Shown here: positions 26,493 to 35,473 of the stretch, piece after piece
How positions within the stretch are numbered: position 1 is the stretch's first letter
Layout: the number at the start of each line of letters is the position of its first letter
Assembly (NCBI GenBank): GCA_003212515.1
Contig: QCPL01000001.1
Span: 1-64,000, forward strand
From: Prochlorococcus sp. AG-436-M02
GTDB lineage: Bacteria > Cyanobacteriota > Cyanobacteriia > PCC-6307 > Cyanobiaceae
Direction of reading: 5' to 3'
Length of the DNA: 64,000 nt
Program-made: the position numbers and the translations under genes
The notes under the pieces: model-generated
Seen by the model: only the letters and a program-made list of their open reading frames with translations
Databases searched by the model: none
What the model was told of the DNA's origin: nothing

Positions 26493-27986
26493 ATGGCACG
26501 TCAACAAGGTTGGTTTGCCCTTTTACTTGCATTAGTAATTTCTGCTTTTTTATTGTGTATTAACTTACCTTTTCAATTAGGCTTGGACCTTTTGGGAGGT
26601 AGTCAGCTGACTCTTGAAGTTCAGCCAAGTAGCCCTTCTGAGAAAGTTACGACTGAGCAATTGGAGGCAGTTCAGGCGGTTTTAGATAGGAGAGTAAATG
26701 GCTTAGGCGTTTCAGAATCTTCTTTAAGAACTGTAGGCTCAAATCAACTTATTCTTGAGCTTCCTGGCGAGCAAGAACCTTCAAGGGCTGCAAGGGTTTT
26801 AGGCAAAACAGCTTTGTTGGAATTTAGAGCGCAACGAGCAAATACAAAAATTGAGATGCAGAAGCTCCAGAAAATAAGGAGTCAGCTAAAAAGTATTGGG
26901 CTTTATCAAGAACTTTCCAAGAATAACAATTCTGAATCTTCAAATCTTCCAAGTATTCAGAATCAACTTGAGGACATAAGAATTTCCTTAGGGTTAAATA
27001 AGTTTGTGGCTAAGAATGAGGCTGAACAAATAGAATTTATAAGAGAAAAAACTAATAATGAGATTGTAAAACTTTTTGAACCTTCATTCTTAACAGGAAG
27101 TGATCTGATTAATGCAGGAAGAAGACAAGAACAAAATCTTTCAAGCTGGGAAGTTACTCTTGCATTTAATAAAGACGGTGGCGAGAAATTTGCAAGATTA
27201 ACAAAATCAATAGCAGGAACAGATAGGTTGCTTGGAATTATTTTAGATGGAGAATCTATAAGTGAGGCTTCTGTTGGGGAACAATTTAAGACAATAGGAA
27301 TATCAGGAGGCTCTGCCACTATTAGTGGCAACTTTAATGCTGATTCAGCAAGGGAACTTGAAGTTCAACTTCGAGGGGGCTCTTTACCTTTACCTGTGAA
27401 GATAATCCAATTAAGAACAATAGGACCATCCTTAGGTGCTGAAAATATTCGTAAGAGTCTATTTGCTGCTCTTTCAGGTCTACTTTTGGTAGCAGTATTT
27501 ATGATTACTTTTTATAGAATTGCCGGTATTGTTGCAATCTTGGCATTATCCTTTTACTCACTTTTTAATCTTGCTGTATATGCTCTTATTCCTGTAACAC
27601 TTACTTTGCCTGGTATTGCTGGCTTTATCCTCAGCATTGGGATGGCTGTAGATGCAAATGTTCTTATTTTTGAGAGGGTTAAAGATGAATTAAGGAGGGG
27701 GAATACCTTAATAAGGTCTATAGAGACAGGTTTCTCTCAAGCTTTTTCTTCAATAATTGATGGCCATATCACTACTTTGATTAGTTGCATATCACTTTTT
27801 TATTTAGGGACTGGTTTTGTAAAGGGTTTTGCTGCAACTTTGGGACTTGGAGTTGTTATGAGTTTGTTTACGGCTTTGAGTTGTACTCGAGTTCTACTTA
27901 GATTTCTTATGAGTTATAAAACGCTTAGAAAACCTACTAATTTTTTACCAATTCAACAACTTCCTAAGGAAATTACAATTACCTAA
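26493..27986 (+). CDS. secD: protein translocase subunit SecD
   Basis: SecD, with SecF, uses the proton motive force to help complete Sec-dependent export. The 497 residues show an N-terminal membrane helix (WFALLLALVISAFLLCINLP), the large periplasmic domain (LGLDLLGGSQLTLEVQ, VLDRRVNGLGVSESSLRTVG) and the C-terminal RND-type six-helix bundle, including ILSIGMAVDANVLIFERVKD. secF follows after nine bases. It is shorter than E. coli SecD (615) but typical for cyanobacteria. Confidence 0.96.
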   Translation: MARQQGWFALLLALVISAFLLCINLPFQLGLDLLGGSQLTLEVQPSSPSEKVTTEQLEAVQAVLDRRVNGLGVSESSLRTVGSNQLILELPGEQEPSRAARVLGKTALLEFRAQRANTKIEMQKLQKIRSQLKSIGLYQELSKNNNSESSNLPSIQNQLEDIRISLGLNKFVAKNEAEQIEFIREKTNNEIVKLFEPSFLTGSDLINAGRRQEQNLSSWEVTLAFNKDGGEKFARLTKSIAGTDRLLGIILDGESISEASVGEQFKTIGISGGSATISGNFNADSARELEVQLRGGSLPLPVKIIQLRTIGPSLGAENIRKSLFAALSGLLLVAVFMITFYRIAGIVAILALSFYSLFNLAVYALIPVTLTLPGIAGFILSIGMAVDANVLIFERVKDELRRGNTLIRSIETGFSQAFSSIIDGHITTLISCISLFYLGTGFVKGFAATLGLGVVMSLFTALSCTRVLLRFLMSYKTLRKPTNFLPIQQLPKEITIT

Positions 27987-27995
27987 ATTAAAACC

Positions 27996-28961
27996 GTGGA
28001 ATTATCTACTGAAACCTTTATCAAAAAACCAAAAATAAGCATCTATCGTAATCGTAAAAAGGTTTGGATTGCATCAGGATTGGCTGTTTTTTTAAGCATT
28101 ATTGGTTTTATTGTATCTTCCCTTGATTCGTCAATAAGACTTCCCATTCGTCCAGGACTTGATTTTACTGGGGGCACTCAAATTAGACTTGAAAGAGATT
28201 GCGATAATAAATGCAAACAGATAAGTACAAAAGTTATTAGTGAAGAGTTAAGTAATTTAAGTCTTTCAAAAAATGAATTATCGCAGAAGTTTTTTGGCGC
28301 AAGGGTTCAGTTATTAGATGATTATAATTCATTATCTATTAGAGTACCTTTCTTATCAGCAAGTGAGAGCAAGGTTGTCATTGAATCTATTGAAAATGTT
28401 GCGGGACCTTTCAAGGCTGGTGGACAATATATAGAAAATATTGGGCCAACTTTAGGCCCCCAGCTGCTTAAAACTACATTGATTTCATTGTTTGCTGCAT
28501 TCGCTTGTGTCGCTTTTTATATTTCTATCAGATTTGATAAGAAATTTTCATTTTACGCACTTCTTGCACTGGTTCATGATGTTTTGATTGTATGTGGTAT
28601 TTTTTCTTGGCTAGGGGTTTATTTAGAGGTAGAAGCTAACAGTTTATTTGCAGTTGCGTTATTAACAATAGCCGGATATTCAGTTAATGATACTGTCGTT
28701 GTATTTGACAGAATTAGAGAGATTAATAAACAAGAAAACTCTTTTAACCCCTCTCAAAAAATTGATATAGCTGTTTCTGCAACACTTACAAGGACTCTCT
28801 ATACAAGTGGAACAACATTGCTGCCTCTTTGCGCTTTGATATTTTTTGGAGGATCTACACTTTATTGGTTTGCAATTGCATTAGCATTGGGAGTAATTAT
28901 TGGAAGTTGGTCAAGCATTGCTTTAGTCCCTTCTTTGTTGACGCTTAATCAAGAAAATTAG
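27996..28961 (+). CDS. secF: protein translocase subunit SecF
   Basis: The partner of SecD, 321 residues. A first helix (VWIASGLAVFLSIIGFIVSS) is followed by the signature RPGLDFTGGTQIRLE, a periplasmic domain with two cysteines (ERDCDNKCKQ), and a five-helix bundle with AGYSVNDTVVVFDRIREINK. GTG start. It forms the end of a pdhB-secD-secF unit. Confidence 0.95.
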   Translation: MELSTETFIKKPKISIYRNRKKVWIASGLAVFLSIIGFIVSSLDSSIRLPIRPGLDFTGGTQIRLERDCDNKCKQISTKVISEELSNLSLSKNELSQKFFGARVQLLDDYNSLSIRVPFLSASESKVVIESIENVAGPFKAGGQYIENIGPTLGPQLLKTTLISLFAAFACVAFYISIRFDKKFSFYALLALVHDVLIVCGIFSWLGVYLEVEANSLFAVALLTIAGYSVNDTVVVFDRIREINKQENSFNPSQKIDIAVSATLTRTLYTSGTTLLPLCALIFFGGSTLYWFAIALALGVIIGSWSSIALVPSLLTLNQEN

Positions 28962-29012
28962 TATTCAATAATCTTGACATTACTATTGGAAACATTATAG
29001 ATATTTATTAAG

Positions 29013-29213
29013 GTGGCGAAATTCCTATATAAAAAGATTAATTTGATAACAATAATCATAGGGTTACTGTCAATTTGGGAGCTTAGAATCGAGATTCGTT
29101 TGCTAATTGAGAATTTTACTTTTATCGGCTTATTTTATGCAATAGGTAAACACCCTTTGCCTATAAGTATATTGCTACTTTTGCCTTATTTTTATGAAAA
29201 ACGAGTGAAATGA
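29013..29213 (+). CDS. small two-helix membrane protein
   Basis: A 66-residue protein with a GTG start and two hydrophobic segments (LITIIIGLLSIWELRIEIRL and PLPISILLLLPYFYEKR). It is downstream of secF by 51 bases and converges on the AI-2E permease. No family was recognised and the coding case rests mainly on its clean membrane-protein pattern. Confidence 0.5.
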   Translation: MAKFLYKKINLITIIIGLLSIWELRIEIRLLIENFTFIGLFYAIGKHPLPISILLLLPYFYEKRVK

Positions 29214-29234
29214 TTATAGATTATCTTTCTATAT

Positions 29235-30320
29235 TTATATCAGCTTAACTGGATCAACCAGATTTTTCTTGTCAAGTATGTCATGTACTAATACTTCTTT
29301 TATTAATACTTGTATAACAACTGCTAGAGGAAGTGAAAGTAGTAATCCTATTGGTCCAAAGATTATAGTAAATATAAACTGTGCTGTCAAAGTTACAGCT
29401 GGAAGAAGTCTTACTTGGTAATGCATTACAGATGGTGTTATCAGATAGCTTTCTAGATTTTGAATAATGATATAACAAATAAGGATTGCAAAACACTTCC
29501 AGGGAGCATCAATTAATGCAACTGATATAGGGAATATTGTACTTACTGTTGGTCCTATATTAGGAATAATGTTTAAGAATCCAGCAATTAATGCATTGGC
29601 AACAACAAGTTTTATCCCAAGTAAATATAATGAAATTCCAGCTAATAAAGCAACAAAAGTTGAACTTATAATAACACCTGTCATCCAATTGCTAAGTGCC
29701 TCTCCACATTCTAAAAGTATACTTCTTGCCCTTCTTCTGTAAAAAGAAGGAATTAGTTGTATTGTAATCTCTCTATAAGAAACTGGTTGGACAGAGATCA
29801 TTAAACTGATTGATAATACAAAAATAGTCTGTATTACTCCAGCACCTAGATTACCTGCAATATCTAATAATCTCTTTAAGCTATCTGTAATTCCATTTGC
29901 TAAAACTACTCCATCTGGTAGTGGGTCAAATTCTTTAAAGACAAAAATATCTGCAGGAACAAAAGAAGAATTTTCACCATAGAAAATCCTTGAGATTCTT
30001 TCAATTGTTAATGTTACTATTTCCCAGAGAGCTTTAGCGGCAGAAGGAAGTTGAATTATCAGTTGTTGAAATTCTTGAGTAAATTGTGGTACAACTATTA
30101 TCATTGACATGCTAAATATTAAAAGAACACTGATTAGCGATATTAATAAACAGATTTGTCTTGGTATTCCTAGAAACTTATTAATTTTACCTGTAAGTGT
30201 ACATAAGGCCATTGCTATTATTACCCCTGCAAAAATTAAAATAACCACGTCTCTTAAACTCCAAATTAAAAGAATTGTGGTTATTAGGAGAGTTAGATTT
30301 AACCAGTTTGAGAATTTCAA
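29235..30320 (-). CDS. AI-2E/PerM-family membrane permease
   Basis: About 361 residues from the TTG at 30320, which overlaps the psb28 stop (TTGA); an upstream TTG at 30356 would place twelve more codons inside psb28. Eight or so helices are predicted, with the family features [54 protein letters not shown] and [18 protein letters not shown]. The family contains autoinducer-2 exporters (TqsA) and Na+/H+ antiporter-like proteins; the substrate is unknown. It is probably co-transcribed with psb28. Confidence 0.88.
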   Translation of the reverse strand: MKFSNWLNLTLLITTILLIWSLRDVVILIFAGVIIAMALCTLTGKINKFLGIPRQICLLISLISVLLIFSMSMIIVVPQFTQEFQQLIIQLPSAAKALWEIVTLTIERISRIFYGENSSFVPADIFVFKEFDPLPDGVVLANGITDSLKRLLDIAGNLGAGVIQTIFVLSISLMISVQPVSYREITIQLIPSFYRRRARSILLECGEALSNWMTGVIISSTFVALLAGISLYLLGIKLVVANALIAGFLNIIPNIGPTVSTIFPISVALIDAPWKCFAILICYIIIQNLESYLITPSVMHYQVRLLPAVTLTAQFIFTIIFGPIGLLLSLPLAVVIQVLIKEVLVHDILDKKNLVDPVKLI

Positions 30321-30694
30321 GGCGCTTGTTTTTCTGAATATCCCATACCATTGCAATCAGCGTAACGCTTGGCGAACCTCATGAAACGTTCAAATTCGTT
30401 CTCGCTCTTCCAAACGTATGTAGCTTCAATCGCACTTGGCTGGCCATTAAGAAAACGAGCCTTTACTTCTCTTGTATTTAGAACTCCTTCGTCATCTAGC
30501 ATTTTCATCCCTTTAATTGTCCCATCTTTGACAGCAGATAATGCTTTGGGCTCTTCAAAAGTGAAAAGAGCTTGCCCGGTTCTACCGTCGCGACTTCTTG
30601 TAAGTCTAATTTCCGGGACGGTTGGTTCATCAATACCTTCTAAAAAGCTAATCGAAGCTTTGTTCTTTGTTTCAGACATGTTCTTTTGAGACAT
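30317..30694 (-). CDS. psb28: photosystem II assembly protein Psb28
   Basis: A 125-residue Psb28 protein, a soluble cytosolic-side factor that binds photosystem II assembly intermediates around CP47 and cytochrome b559. Conserved parts are [56 protein letters not shown] and the end [19 protein letters not shown] second in-frame ATG lies five codons in (30679), so the first residues are uncertain. The stop overlaps the start of the AI-2E permease. Confidence 0.94.
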   Translation of the reverse strand: MSQKNMSETKNKASISFLEGIDEPTVPEIRLTRSRDGRTGQALFTFEEPKALSAVKDGTIKGMKMLDDEGVLNTREVKARFLNGQPSAIEATYVWKSENEFERFMRFAKRYADCNGMGYSEKQAP

Positions 30695-30743
30695 GTCTTA
30701 GATAGTACTGAAAATGGCATTGATATTGTGAGGAAATTATTTG

Positions 30744-31787
30744 TTAATACAAAAGACCACTTGCAATAATTTTCTTTGCAGAAGACAGGTCGCTTAATCC
30801 TGATAAATCAACTATTTCCTTTTTTGCAAACTTTTTAAGCTCGTATTCATAGCATTTGTCGTAATAATCAAGAATTGCTAAACATGCGTCATTCCAAGAG
30901 CCTACCTCTATTGATTCTATGGCTTTCTTTGTGCGTTGAGGGCCTAAACGCTTGCTGATTTTTATAGTTGCATCTTTAAGATCTGTTTTTTTATGCCGGC
31001 TGTATTGATCAACCAATGTTTTTATTCTTTCATTTTTAGTTTTTATTATTTCAAGCACGCGAGCTTTTTTCATTTGATCGAAAAACTTATTTGGAATTCT
31101 GCATTTGCCAAGATTTGCGCTTTCTGCTTCAAGCCAGATTACTTTGGAGCCCTTTATTTCTGAATTGTGGAGAGCTTGAGCTAAGAAATTTTCAAATTGC
31201 TCACAAGTAGGTTGGGGTCCTAATCCAAGCCCTCCATAGCTACTTCCTTTATGGTTTGCTATCCCTTCTAAATCAATAGTAAAAATTCCTTTCTTTGAAA
31301 GCTCTGCTAACAAAGGGGTTTTGCCAGTCCCTGTTTTTCCTGCCAATAGCCTTAAAGGCCAGTCTTTTTCAAATTGATTTATCGCCCATCTTCGATAAGT
31401 TTTGTAGCCTCCATTTAATAAAACAGGGCTTAAGCCAAGTGCATTAGCAAGCCATCCTATGCTCATTGAACGCATTCCTCCTCTCCAACAATAAATTCTT
31501 AAATGAGAATTAGTAGATTTTGATTGTTCAAATTCTAATCTTGTTTTAATTATTTCCAACTTGGGAGAAGTAATCTTAAGAGCTGCTATAATTGCATTCT
31601 TTCTACCTTTTCTTTTATATAAGGATCCAATCAAGGCTCTCTCTTCGTCATTGAATAAAGGGATGTTTTTTGCACCTGGCCAATGACCTTGATTAAATTC
31701 TTTTGGACTTCGGATATCAATCAAAGGTCCCTTTAGTCTTCTGAATGTTTTTAGAGAATATGAAGTTGGTATTCCGATGCCTGACAT
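30744..31787 (-). CDS. mnmH: tRNA 2-selenouridine synthase (rhodanese/P-loop)
   Basis: MnmH (SelU/YbbB) changes 2-thiouridine at the wobble position of certain tRNAs through a geranylated intermediate to 2-selenouridine. The 347 residues show an N-terminal rhodanese domain (PLIDIRSPKEFNQGHWPGAK, and the catalytic Cys in IYCWRGGMRSMSIGWLANAL) joined to a P-loop domain (LAGKTGTGKTPLLAEL near residue 150). selD is not in the window, so whether selenium is used here is open. Confidence 0.92.
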   Translation of the reverse strand: MSGIGIPTSYSLKTFRRLKGPLIDIRSPKEFNQGHWPGAKNIPLFNDEERALIGSLYKRKGRKNAIIAALKITSPKLEIIKTRLEFEQSKSTNSHLRIYCWRGGMRSMSIGWLANALGLSPVLLNGGYKTYRRWAINQFEKDWPLRLLAGKTGTGKTPLLAELSKKGIFTIDLEGIANHKGSSYGGLGLGPQPTCEQFENFLAQALHNSEIKGSKVIWLEAESANLGKCRIPNKFFDQMKKARVLEIIKTKNERIKTLVDQYSRHKKTDLKDATIKISKRLGPQRTKKAIESIEVGSWNDACLAILDYYDKCYEYELKKFAKKEIVDLSGLSDLSSAKKIIASGLLY

Positions 31788-31825
31788 AGTGGAATGAAGA
31801 TGAATATTTAGACCGGTGGAGAGTT

Positions 31826-32545
31826 ATGCCATCTGAAACACCTGAATCAACCAATATCACTATTGAAGAGTTGCTTCAAAAGTTTTCTAGTGGTTCAGAA
31901 AGACAAAAAAGACGTCTTATTCCTGAATTGGAATCAAGAGCTAATGACTTGAGTGGACTTGGATCAAATTTATTTAATGGTTTTGATCAGGAATCAGATG
32001 ATTGGACTATGGGCTGGATTTTTCAAATTCTGAATAGACATCAACAACAGTTTCTATCAGAATTTTTGAAAAAAGAACCATTGCCATGGTTTGTTACTCC
32101 TTCTTCAAGTGGCATTGACTATAAACCTTTGCAGCAAAGCCTTTTGGAAGAGCGCTTTGAAGCTGCTGATCGAATTACCAGTGAAATATTACGGAAATTA
32201 GCTGGTGATGGAGCAATGGATCGCGGATACGTTTATTTCACTGAGGTTGCAGGAATGGATATTGAAGATCTAGTTACCTTGGACCGCCTTTGGGTAGCCT
32301 ATTCTCAAGGAAAATTTGGGTTCTCAGCACAGGCTCGTCTTTTAGAGTCTTTAGAAGGACGTTACGATAAGCTCTGGCCAAGAATTGGTTGGAAATTGGA
32401 TGGTGTTTGGACTAGGTACCCAAAAGCATTTACATGGACACTTGAAGCCCCTGAGGGGCACATGCCCTTAGTAAATCAATTACGAGGTGTACGCTTGATG
32501 GATGCTTATATGAATCATCCATTTTTAAAAGCCAGAAGAAAATAA
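31826..32545 (+). CDS. GUN4-domain tetrapyrrole regulator
   Basis: A 239-residue Gun4 protein, which binds protoporphyrin IX and Mg-protoporphyrin and stimulates magnesium chelatase ChlH in chlorophyll synthesis. An N-terminal helical domain (about residues 1-85) is followed by the GUN4 core with SSSGIDYKPLQQSLLEERFE, AADRITSEILRKLAGDGAMD, FTEVAGMDIEDLVTLDRLWV and the porphyrin-pocket-like FGFSAQARLLESLEGRYDKL. It is divergent from mnmH. Confidence 0.93.
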   Translation: MPSETPESTNITIEELLQKFSSGSERQKRRLIPELESRANDLSGLGSNLFNGFDQESDDWTMGWIFQILNRHQQQFLSEFLKKEPLPWFVTPSSSGIDYKPLQQSLLEERFEAADRITSEILRKLAGDGAMDRGYVYFTEVAGMDIEDLVTLDRLWVAYSQGKFGFSAQARLLESLEGRYDKLWPRIGWKLDGVWTRYPKAFTWTLEAPEGHMPLVNQLRGVRLMDAYMNHPFLKARRK

Positions 32546-32669
32546 GTATGAGAATTGGATTTAGAAAGTTAGTTTATTTAAGGGCATATGTGAGGTCTTT
32601 TCTAGACGCTCTTGCTTTTAGTTTTGTATTTTGAATTGCCAAAGCTTTCAATCTTTTATTTTTTACCGA

Positions 32670-33059
32670 ATGAGGTTATTCCGATGGACGGAATTTGTTA
32701 TCCCATCAAGTCTGAACCTTAGATTAAATTTAAAGCTTCTAATAGAACCAGTTAAACCTAAAAAGACTAGAGAACGTATTGAATTAGGATTACATGAAGC
32801 GCTTGTTAATGCAGTTGTTCATGGAAATTCAAATAGTCCTGGTAAATTTATAAGAATTAGAAGAATAATTACACCAAATTGGCTAATTTGGCAAATCCAA
32901 GATCAGGGGGATGGGATAAAACTTTCAAAAAGAAGTTTTAGCTTGCCTTCTGAGCTTGAAGCTGAAAATGGTAGGGGGCTTTTTTTAATTCAAGAATGTT
33001 TTGACGATGTTCGTTGGAGTAGTAAAGGTAATAGGCTGCAAATTGCTTGCCGGCGATGA
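32670..33059 (+). CDS. RsbW-like anti-sigma serine kinase / HATPase
   Basis: From the ATG at 32670 this is 129 residues of a single GHKL (Bergerat) ATPase domain. The N-box is ELGLHEALVNAVVHGNSNSP, the G1 box IQDQGDGIKLSK and the G2 region ENGRGLFLIQECFDDVRWSS. Such proteins bind sigma factors and phosphorylate STAS antagonists. A TTG at 32631 would add 13 residues. The STAS protein at 7352 is a possible partner. It follows gun4 by about 120 bases on the same strand. Confidence 0.85.
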   Translation: MRLFRWTEFVIPSSLNLRLNLKLLIEPVKPKKTRERIELGLHEALVNAVVHGNSNSPGKFIRIRRIITPNWLIWQIQDQGDGIKLSKRSFSLPSELEAENGRGLFLIQECFDDVRWSSKGNRLQIACRR

Positions 33060-33066
33060 TCTTTAA

Positions 33067-33321
33067 TTATCTAGAGGGACATCCAGGGTCTTTAACTTCC
33101 TCTCTTAGCCATCGAAGGGATTGTTCAATAAGCTCTTCAATATCAGATTCCTTACCTTCATTGACAATCTGAGAAAGAGCACTAGCTAATAATTCTGCTG
33201 CTCTCCGAGATTTATTATTCTTTAACTTATGCCAGTTGTCATCTTTTAAAACTAGTTTTGAATGAAGAGAACGTATTAAATTGTTAATTTCAATAGACCA
33301 AAAGGTTTTTTCAAGTGTCAT
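33067..33321 (-). CDS. small helical protein
   Basis: An 84-residue soluble, mostly helical protein (KTFWSIEINNLIRSLHSKLV, RRAAELLASALSQIVNEGKE, EELIEQSLRWLREEVKDPGC). Its ATG directly abuts the stop of the DUF1350 gene (33322), so both form one unit. It looks like a conserved picocyanobacterial small protein, possibly the DUF6439 type, but I am not certain. Function unknown. Confidence 0.7.
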   Translation of the reverse strand: MTLEKTFWSIEINNLIRSLHSKLVLKDDNWHKLKNNKSRRAAELLASALSQIVNEGKESDIEELIEQSLRWLREEVKDPGCPSR

Positions 33322-34056
33322 TTATTTTTCAGTAGCGTATGTATAAATTGTATCTATTAAACTGCCTAGCTCATCAACTTTATAATTATTTTCAAAGCTT
33401 ATATCAGATAGTAAATTCTTGAAACCGCTATTTGCAGGAGTAAGATGGTTCCCTCTCAAGTTAATTACTATGGAATTATCTCTTTTCCTAATTTGAAGAT
33501 GTTGTAAAAGTAGTTTTGTTTGATCAATTTCATCATCTTTAAATCTAATCAACAAATTTCTTGGCTGAATATACTGTTTGCTAATAATATTCATTGTTTC
33601 TAGTGGACTTGGGCTAAATTCACTATTAATATTAATTTTTTCCTTCAACTTTCCAAGCATAGGTATAGAACTATCAGCTTTAAAATTATTGAAGCTTAAA
33701 CCTATAAATGATTTACTTTTTCTTCCTCTGTCAGGAGATATTAAATGCAATTTACAGCCAAGGCTATGACCAATTCTTACTGGGGAAAAGGATTCATTGC
33801 CAATTCTTAATTCAAGCTTATTTCGACACTCTCTGAAATCTTTCCAAGCTTCATTAGCTTGTAACTGATGATCAAATCCAGGGATATAGCTCCATGCATG
33901 TATGGCAATATTTTTGGAGCTAAGACCTTCAAGTAGTCTTTTGTAACTAATATTAGGAGATATTCCAAGGTAACTGCCACCAATCATTTCTATTAATTGT
34001 TTTGGCCTTGATGGCCAAATGCACCAAGTACGATTTATCTTTCTCCATTGAGCCAT
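33322..34056 (-). CDS. DUF1350 protein (alpha/beta-hydrolase-like)
   Basis: A 244-residue protein resembling the cyanobacterial/plant DUF1350 family: RPKQLIEMIGGSYLGISPNI near the start, AIHAWSYIPGFDHQLQANEA, and PVRIGHSLGCKLHLISPDRG, where GHSLG is the nucleophile-elbow motif of alpha/beta hydrolases. The middle is YIGLSFNNFKADSSIPML-like. An esterase or lipase-like role is possible but unproven. It is followed at once by the 84-residue gene. Confidence 0.85.
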   Translation of the reverse strand: MAQWRKINRTWCIWPSRPKQLIEMIGGSYLGISPNISYKRLLEGLSSKNIAIHAWSYIPGFDHQLQANEAWKDFRECRNKLELRIGNESFSPVRIGHSLGCKLHLISPDRGRKSKSFIGLSFNNFKADSSIPMLGKLKEKININSEFSPSPLETMNIISKQYIQPRNLLIRFKDDEIDQTKLLLQHLQIRKRDNSIVINLRGNHLTPANSGFKNLLSDISFENNYKVDELGSLIDTIYTYATEK

Positions 34057-34200
34057 TCTGATTTGCTTAGGGCGATAATTATAAACACTATAAATATAGA
34101 TTAGTAAAAAATAATATTCATAGATGTTTTATTATTTGACTTATAATTGGACATCTTTCTTTATTAACTATAATTGTAAGAAGATAAGATTCTAGAATGA

Positions 34201-34944
34201 ATGCAGAAGGAACTGGAGCTTTTTAGCAATGGATTTTGTATAGATGAGGAGGCTTCTTCTATCCCAGAGTTTTTATTGATTCTTGATACAGAGACAACAG
34301 GCCTTGATCCATGTCAGCATCAATGTATAGAAATTGGCTCAATTCTTTTTCATGTTGAAAGTAGGTCGGTTCTTGCTCAGAATTCTTTTTTAATGCCAGC
34401 TCTTACTAACTCGGCAGAAGTAATTAACAAAATTTCCCCTTCAATTACTCAGTTAGAACAACCTTGGGAAGTTGGTTTGAAATATTTTGACGCACTTTTG
34501 GACAAGGCGGACTTGGTTTTGGCTCATAATGCTTCCTTTGATAAGCAGTGGTTTGGAATTCATCCTCTCCCTGAGATCTCTAAACCATGGATATGCTCTT
34601 TAGAAGATATTTGCTGGCCTTCAGAACTTGGTCTTAAAAGTAAGCCATCAGTAAAGGACTTGGCGCTTGCTTATGAAGTCCCTGTTTGGAGCGCACATCG
34701 TGCTTTGACTGATTGTATATATTTGGCTGAAGTCCTTAAACGCTGTAAAGATTTAGAAATTCTTTTAATGCATGGACTAGAGCCAAGAAGACTTATGAAA
34801 GCAGAAGTATCTTATGACGAAAGGCAATTGGCTAAGAATGCAGGCTTTAGATGGAATGACCCTGTTAAAGGGGCTTGGACAAGACGTATAAGTGAAAGAG
34901 AAATTAGAAAACTACCATTCCCAGTTACAAATGTGGATTTGTAA
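34201..34944 (+). CDS. DnaQ-like 3'-5' exonuclease
   Basis: A 247-residue DEDDh exonuclease domain. Motif ExoI is ILDTETTGLDPCQHQCIEIG, ExoII is LVLAHNASFDKQWF, and ExoIII is WSAHRALTDCIYLAEVLKRC with the catalytic His. The C-terminal 60 residues (RRLMKAEVSYDERQLAKNAG, FRWNDPVKGAWTRRIS) form a small extra domain found in similar DnaQ-like proteins, probably a nucleic-acid-binding or regulatory add-on. It could be a DNA-repair or RNase T-like exonuclease rather than the replicative epsilon subunit. Confidence 0.88.
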   Translation: MQKELELFSNGFCIDEEASSIPEFLLILDTETTGLDPCQHQCIEIGSILFHVESRSVLAQNSFLMPALTNSAEVINKISPSITQLEQPWEVGLKYFDALLDKADLVLAHNASFDKQWFGIHPLPEISKPWICSLEDICWPSELGLKSKPSVKDLALAYEVPVWSAHRALTDCIYLAEVLKRCKDLEILLMHGLEPRRLMKAEVSYDERQLAKNAGFRWNDPVKGAWTRRISEREIRKLPFPVTNVDL

Positions 34945-35083
34945 TTAAGATAAAGGAATACCCCTCTTATTCATATATTCATATTTTTCAGTCCTTTGAA
35001 GAGACTTGGTTTATTTCTTTTAAGAGAACTTCTCCAGGCATTATTCAAAGTAAAAAGCATTTTCTACATACGAAGAAAAAGTT

Positions 35084-35332
35084 ATGAAGTTGGAGAAGCA
35101 TAGAATAAGAAGAAGTTTGAGCCATTGGCAGCAAGTAAGAAGTTGGGCCAGATTAATTAGAGAAGCAGAGATTCTTTGGAAAGTTGATCATAAAGAACTT
35201 AAGAGGCTTGGAGCTTTGGAGTTGTCTCAGTTGATTAGAGAAATTCCCCCTTCTTACAGAAGGCGAATAAATCTTTGGCTTATTAAATTTTCTGTGGCTA
35301 CTAGGTTTGACTACAAGCAAAATGGTGACTGA
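35084..35332 (+). CDS. small basic hypothetical protein
   Basis: An 82-residue basic, probably helical protein, MKLEKHRIRRSLSHWQQVRS then WARLIREAEILWKVDHKELK. It has several Trp and Arg residues and no membrane span. It is 141 bases upstream of hisS on the same strand. No family was recognised. Confidence 0.6.
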   Translation: MKLEKHRIRRSLSHWQQVRSWARLIREAEILWKVDHKELKRLGALELSQLIREIPPSYRRRINLWLIKFSVATRFDYKQNGD

Positions 35333-35473
35333 CCTATTTTTTCTTTGAAAAATCTAATTGAGCATTATTTGAAGGGGAATTATTTTAGGTTCCAAACTTC
35401 CCACAATATTTGTTTTTCTAGGTTTAAAAAAAGTTAAATTGATAAGGCAAACTATATTTTGTAGCAGTTTGAA

